In this document: positions 4,318 to 7,872 of the stretch, one piece after another
Layout: the number at the start of each line of letters is the position of its first letter
Numbering within the stretch: the stretch's first letter is position 1
From: an uncultured Eubacteriales bacterium
Lineage (GTDB): Bacteria; Bacillota; Clostridia; Lachnospirales; Lachnospiraceae
Length of the DNA stretch: 7,872 nucleotides
Direction: 5' to 3'
Assembly: GCA_900313855.1 (NCBI GenBank)
Contig: OMSZ01000204.1
Coordinates: 1 to 7,872 of the forward strand
Notes under the pieces: model-generated
What the model saw: only the letters and a program-made list of their open reading frames with translations
What the model was told of the DNA's origin: nothing
Databases searched by the model: none
Program-made: the position numbers and the translations under genes

Positions 4318-6414
4318 ATGAGATATAATATCAGGGAAATAGGGATACATATCCTTGCGTTTATGGTAGCAAGATGCAGCCTGCTTGGAATGTATCCTTT
4401 TGTTGTGCCGTTTTTTATGGCGGCGTATCTGCAGGAAAAGAGCTCTGTCGGATTATTCATAACGCTGCTGCTTGGAGTTATGAGTCGGTTTGAGAGCTTG
4501 GAGGTTATAAGATATGCGCTTGTGCTTATGGTGCTGCTGCTTTTGTTAAACCGTACAAAGCGAGAGGTGATATTCTCCGACGGATTGCAGATATCTTTGG
4601 CATCGGGGGCAATTCTTACGGCGATAAGTATGCCGTTTGAATATCTGGCAAACCGGAATGATGCAGTGCCGGTATACGCTCTGCTTGAGGGAATAATAGC
4701 TTCCTGCATGACTGTGGTTTTTGAGCAGGGCTTCGTCGCTATGCGTGTCGGGACTGCCAGGATATTTTCTGATAACAGAAGGTTTATCGGAGTGTTTTCA
4801 TTAATGGCGGCAGGGCTTTTCGGATGTATGAGGATCGCGGGCTTATCGCTTCCGGTTTTTATAATATCAGGATATCTGCTGTTATATTATTCCTACCGGT
4901 TTGAAGCGGGCATAGGTATAGCGGTTGGTAGTCTTTGCGGAGTTGTGCTTGCATTTTCTATCGGCAATATATCATATCTTCTGGTGATGCTGGCAGTATC
5001 GGGACTTATCGTCGTGCTCAAGGAGATAGGAAAGCCGGGAGCTTTGCTTGCGTACCTTGGCGGAATGCTTTTGCTTGGAGCGGCTTATGAAAAGAGCCTT
5101 TTAGAGCCTGAAATGCTTGTCTGCATACTTGTCGTTTCTGCGGCATTTTTGCTAACGCCCGCATCCCTGTTAAAGAGAGTAGTGACAAGGGATGTTATAA
5201 CCACGGGCGCCTCGCAGGATATTCTTATTCAGGAGGCAACAAGAAGGCAGATAGAGAACTTCGGACAGGCGTTTATTGCGATGGAGAAAATGCTTTCGCT
5301 TAAGGAAGATGAGTGGGAGGATCATATTCCAAACGGTCTGTCGAATATGTATTTAAGCGGGGACGGAATATCACTTCTCAATGCGGTTGAGTCTGAGAAC
5401 AACAGGTTAAATGAACTTAGAAAGAATTTTATCAGGCAGCTTAAGCAGGTAGGTGAGATCATTCTGGGCTTCCAGGGTGAGATCTTAGATGAGCCTTATC
5501 CGGTTGAGGATTTTGAGGCAAGGCTTAGCGGCCGGCTCGGACAAAGAGGCGTTTTTACTTCTAAGGCGGTCTGTCTTAAGGACAGGGACGGGCGGCTTCA
5601 TGTGTATTTAAGATGTAGGGTTACCGGCAATAGGATAGTTACGGGAAAAATGTTATCAAGAACCGTCGGGAATGTCATAAGAAGGCGCGTGGTCTGTGTC
5701 GATCGAAGTGAGGACGTTGTGGGAAAAGAGGATTCCGTATTCTATTTTATCGAGGAAGGGAAATATTTCTTAACAACGGGAATAGTCAGGAAGAACCGGG
5801 GCGGGGAAACATTGTGCGGTGATAATTTCTCGATAACAAAGCTTTATAACGGTAAGGCGGTCTGCATGATCTCTGACGGAATGGGCAGCGGTGAGAATGC
5901 CTATACAAAGAGCAGACAGATAGTAGATCTGTTAGAGCAGCTGTTGTCGGCAGGCTTTGGGAGAGAGCTTGCTGTGGAGATGCTTAACTCATTTATAAGC
6001 TTTGTCACGGACGGCGGCGGCAGCTCAACGCTTGACCTGTCCGTGTTTGATCTTTATACGGGACGGGTGGACTTTCTAAAACTCGGAGCGTCTACGACAT
6101 TTATTCTGCATGAGGACAGGGTGGAATATATCAGGTCCTCCTCGCTTCCTGTCGGGGTGCTTGAGGAAACACAATTTGACACATGTGATAGAAAGCTATA
6201 TGATGGAGACATAGTCGTGATGGTAAGCGACGGTGTGTTGGACGGATTAGTCGTTGAGAACAAAGAGGAATATCTGGCAAAGGTGATCATGGATGCGGAG
6301 ACGGAGAATGTGCAGAAGCTTGCGCAGGTCATAATGGACAATGTCTGCCGGCTGCAAAGCGGCGTCCTTTCGGATGACAGCACAGTAATGTGTGTCGGAT
6401 TGTGGGAACGTTGA
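4318..6414 (+). CDS. spoIIE: Stage II sporulation protein E (PP2C phosphatase)
   Basis: A 698-residue protein. Residues 1 to about 285 hold roughly ten hydrophobic segments. A soluble regulatory linker follows (about 290-475), then a PP2C-type phosphatase domain to the end. Catalytic features seen: GDNFS (metal-binding D502), SDGMGSGENA (D520), VSDGVLDG (D638) and DDST (D686, D687). These correspond to the metal-site aspartates of Bacillus SpoIIE (827 residues, longer mainly before the phosphatase). SpoIIE sits at the polar septum through FtsZ and dephosphorylates SpoIIAA, which releases sigma-F in the forespore. The start at 4318 has GGGAGGT (4304-4310) seven bases upstream. An in-frame ATG at 4249 would add 23 residues without a ribosome site and is rejected. 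The gene is in the conserved place between divIC and tilS and is probably controlled from the 108-bp gap before it. Confidence 0.97.
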   Translation: MRYNIREIGIHILAFMVARCSLLGMYPFVVPFFMAAYLQEKSSVGLFITLLLGVMSRFESLEVIRYALVLMVLLLLLNRTKREVIFSDGLQISLASGAILTAISMPFEYLANRNDAVPVYALLEGIIASCMTVVFEQGFVAMRVGTARIFSDNRRFIGVFSLMAAGLFGCMRIAGLSLPVFIISGYLLLYYSYRFEAGIGIAVGSLCGVVLAFSIGNISYLLVMLAVSGLIVVLKEIGKPGALLAYLGGMLLLGAAYEKSLLEPEMLVCILVVSAAFLLTPASLLKRVVTRDVITTGASQDILIQEATRRQIENFGQAFIAMEKMLSLKEDEWEDHIPNGLSNMYLSGDGISLLNAVESENNRLNELRKNFIRQLKQVGEIILGFQGEILDEPYPVEDFEARLSGRLGQRGVFTSKAVCLKDRDGRLHVYLRCRVTGNRIVTGKMLSRTVGNVIRRRVVCVDRSEDVVGKEDSVFYFIEEGKYFLTTGIVRKNRGGETLCGDNFSITKLYNGKAVCMISDGMGSGENAYTKSRQIVDLLEQLLSAGFGRELAVEMLNSFISFVTDGGGSSTLDLSVFDLYTGRVDFLKLGASTTFILHEDRVEYIRSSSLPVGVLEETQFDTCDRKLYDGDIVVMVSDGVLDGLVVENKEEYLAKVIMDAETENVQKLAQVIMDNVCRLQSGVLSDDSTVMCVGLWER

Positions 6415-6455
6415 TAAATATAAGCTAAAGATAAGTAATATGAAAGAGTAATAAT

Positions 6456-7872
6456 ATGATAGAAAAGATCAGAAGATATATCAAAGAGAATGAGATGCTA
6501 AAGCAGGGTGACAGGGTTGTTCTCGGAGTGTCCGGCGGTGCGGATTCCACAGCCTTATTAGAGGTTTTTTGTGTTTTAAGGAAAGAATATGAGCTGTCGC
6601 TTTTTGTGGTGCATATCAATCACGGAATAAGGCAGGAGGCGTCTGATGATGCAAAATATGTGGAGGAGCTTTGCATAAAGCATAATGTGCCGTTTTTCCT
6701 GTTTGAGGAGGATATCCCTAAGATGGCGGCTGATAAGCGCCTTTCCTTTGAGGAGGCCGGCAGACTTTACAGATACGAGTGCTTCTATAAAGTTATGGCG
6801 GAAAGCGGCGCAACAAAGCTTGCGGTTGCCCATCACATGGACGATCAGGCTGAAACTGTGCTGTTCCATCTTGTGAGAGGTACGGATATCGCGGGAATGA
6901 CCGGTATGAGTCCCGTGTCGGTTTTGAGTATCGGTAATGCTCTTTTTGACAACAAAAATGAGATGTATATAATAAGACCGCTTCTTTGCTTAAGGCGTAA
7001 GGAGATTACGGACTATTTGCTTGAAAATGGTATAAGCTGGCAGGAGGATGCCACAAATTCTGATGATACATATGCCAGAAACCGGCTGCGCAATAAGGTT
7101 TTGCCTGAGCTTAATATGATAAATGACAGGGCTGTTAGTCATATTGCGGATTTTTCTTATCTTGCCGCCGAGTATGATGAATATATAAAAAAGCAGGCGC
7201 TTTCATTTATTGCCGGGGAGACGGAAGGATATAGAGTGCAGCGGGAACATTTACGAAATGAAGATAAGGTGATCATCAAAAGGGTGCTTTATGAATTGCT
7301 TACAGGGATCGCCGGTGCTAGAAAGGACATTACCGGTGAGCACATAGAAGCGTTATGCGGACTTATCGGATTACAAAGTGGCAGAAGCATTGATCTTCCT
7401 TACGGTGTTACGGCATATAATTCCTATGAGTGGCTGGTGTTTGAAAAGAAAACGCAAAGCCTTAAAAATGCTGACGGATCAAATGGTAATGGGATGCCGC
7501 TTGATAATACCGGCGGATCATGCGATAACGGGATGACGCTTGATAATAGCGGTGGATCATGCGATAACGGAATGCTTTTGGAATTGGAGATATCAATAGA
7601 AAGCATAAAGCGGGAAGGAATGATAGAGCTTATGCTTTCAGAGAAGGAAAAGCTTATCATGAGGATAATTGCTGTTTCTTCTGCGCAGGCTAATGAAAAG
7701 GATAATTCAGAAAAATTTGAAAAAAACTATACTAAATACTTTGATTGTGATACAATAGGGGATACGTTGTATATCAGAAATCATAAAACAGATGATTATA
7801 TGATATATGATGTGTCGGGGCATAGAAAGAAGCTTTCGAAATTATTTAAGGATATTAAGCTTCCGGCAAAAG
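6456..7872 (+). CDS. tilS: tRNA(Ile)-lysidine synthase, 3'-truncated
   Basis: The frame runs from ATG 6456 off the right edge (472 codons seen). TilS uses ATP and lysine to convert C34 of the CAU-anticodon tRNA-Ile into lysidine, so that it reads AUA. Seen: the PP-loop SGGADS (residues 26-31), VVHINHGIR, AHHMDDQAET (125-134), IRPLLCLRRKEI, and DATNSDDTYARNRLRNKVLP (198-217), all standard for the catalytic domain. A helical region follows (about 220-325), then a 13-residue tandem repeat linker (341 to about 373), and the start of the C-terminal domain (GDTLYIRN to KKLSKLFKD). The ribosome site is poor (AAAGAG, 6443-6448), 41 bases after spoIIE, so expression may depend on read-through from spoIIE. 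No promoter was found. yabS and yabT, found here in Bacillus, are absent. hpt and ftsH would be expected next, outside the window. Confidence 0.96.
   Translation, partial: MIEKIRRYIKENEMLKQGDRVVLGVSGGADSTALLEVFCVLRKEYELSLFVVHINHGIRQEASDDAKYVEELCIKHNVPFFLFEEDIPKMAADKRLSFEEAGRLYRYECFYKVMAESGATKLAVAHHMDDQAETVLFHLVRGTDIAGMTGMSPVSVLSIGNALFDNKNEMYIIRPLLCLRRKEITDYLLENGISWQEDATNSDDTYARNRLRNKVLPELNMINDRAVSHIADFSYLAAEYDEYIKKQALSFIAGETEGYRVQREHLRNEDKVIIKRVLYELLTGIAGARKDITGEHIEALCGLIGLQSGRSIDLPYGVTAYNSYEWLVFEKKTQSLKNADGSNGNGMPLDNTGGSCDNGMTLDNSGGSCDNGMLLELEISIESIKREGMIELMLSEKEKLIMRIIAVSSAQANEKDNSEKFEKNYTKYFDCDTIGDTLYIRNHKTDDYMIYDVSGHRKKLSKLFKDIKLPAK
7476..7578 (+). repeat. 39-bp in-frame tandem repeat in tilS
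   Basis: Units start at 7476, 7515 and 7554, each opening GGATCA. The first two are full 39-bp copies and the third is about 24 bp before it diverges. They encode GSNGNGMPLDNTG, GSCDNGMTLDNSG and GSCDNGMLLE. Copies two and three share a longer identical block (about 15 bases from GGATCATGCGATAAC) than one and two, which suggests recent slippage or duplication. The repeat encodes a Gly/Asn/Asp-rich flexible linker between the helical and C-terminal domains. Confidence 0.85.

Noticed and set aside
6440..6451. Three-codon open frame ATG AAA GAG TAA before tilS
   Set aside because: It is too short and has no good ribosome site, so it is likely chance in an AT-rich spacer.
7424..7660. Minus-strand open frame with proline/serine repeats
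   Set aside because: It is the antisense reading of the tilS tandem repeat and has no independent coding evidence.
1..7872. CRISPR array, insertion sequence, prophage, tRNA or rRNA genes
   Set aside because: No spaced direct repeats, transposase or integrase motifs, or recognisable RNA gene sequences were seen on either strand.

Overview
The window looks like a chromosomal segment from a low-to-moderate GC, endospore-lineage Firmicute, most likely a Clostridia of the Lachnospiraceae type. The reasons are AGGAGG-type ribosome sites, an AT-rich intergenic style, and a run of sporulation and housekeeping genes (rqcP-yabP-yabQ-divIC-spoIIE-tilS) in the order familiar from the Bacillus yabO-to-tilS region. 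In Bacillus the equivalent stretch also carries mazG (yabN), yabR, yabS and yabT. Here HU sits directly before rqcP, and the other genes are absent from the window.

Layout. (1) Bases 2-1288 hold the 3' part of a secreted or envelope-type protein with a DUF3298 (RsiV-like) domain, ending at a hairpin shared with a convergent gene. (2) spoVT is on the minus strand at 1348-1896. (3) A 409-bp AT-rich divergent control region (1897-2305) separates spoVT from hup. It holds candidate promoters in both directions, two of which overlap through a small dyad, and a very good sigma-A-type promoter for hup. (4) hup (2306-2587) is followed by a terminator-like hairpin and two further hairpins, then rqcP (2749-2988). 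(5) A 177-bp gap carries a near-consensus sigma-E promoter and a structured leader before the sporulation pair yabP-yabQ. divIC follows, with a TTG start and its ribosome site in a hairpin loop. (6) spoIIE (4318-6414) is preceded by a 108-bp gap containing a 20-bp imperfect palindrome and weak Spo0A-box-like sequences. (7) tilS starts at 6456 and runs off the right edge. It carries a 39-bp in-frame tandem repeat in the linker before its C-terminal domain.

How the genes fit together. SpoVT, YabP, YabQ and SpoIIE all act in sporulation: forespore gene control, cortex and coat-associated functions, and the phosphatase that frees sigma-F. DivIC acts in the division septum that SpoIIE also uses. 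HU, RqcP and TilS serve chromosome packaging, ribosome rescue and tRNA-Ile decoding. No phage, insertion sequence, CRISPR array, toxin-antitoxin or defence system was seen. I do not see a novel multi-gene system; the points worth following are regulatory structures between the genes and the repeat inside tilS.
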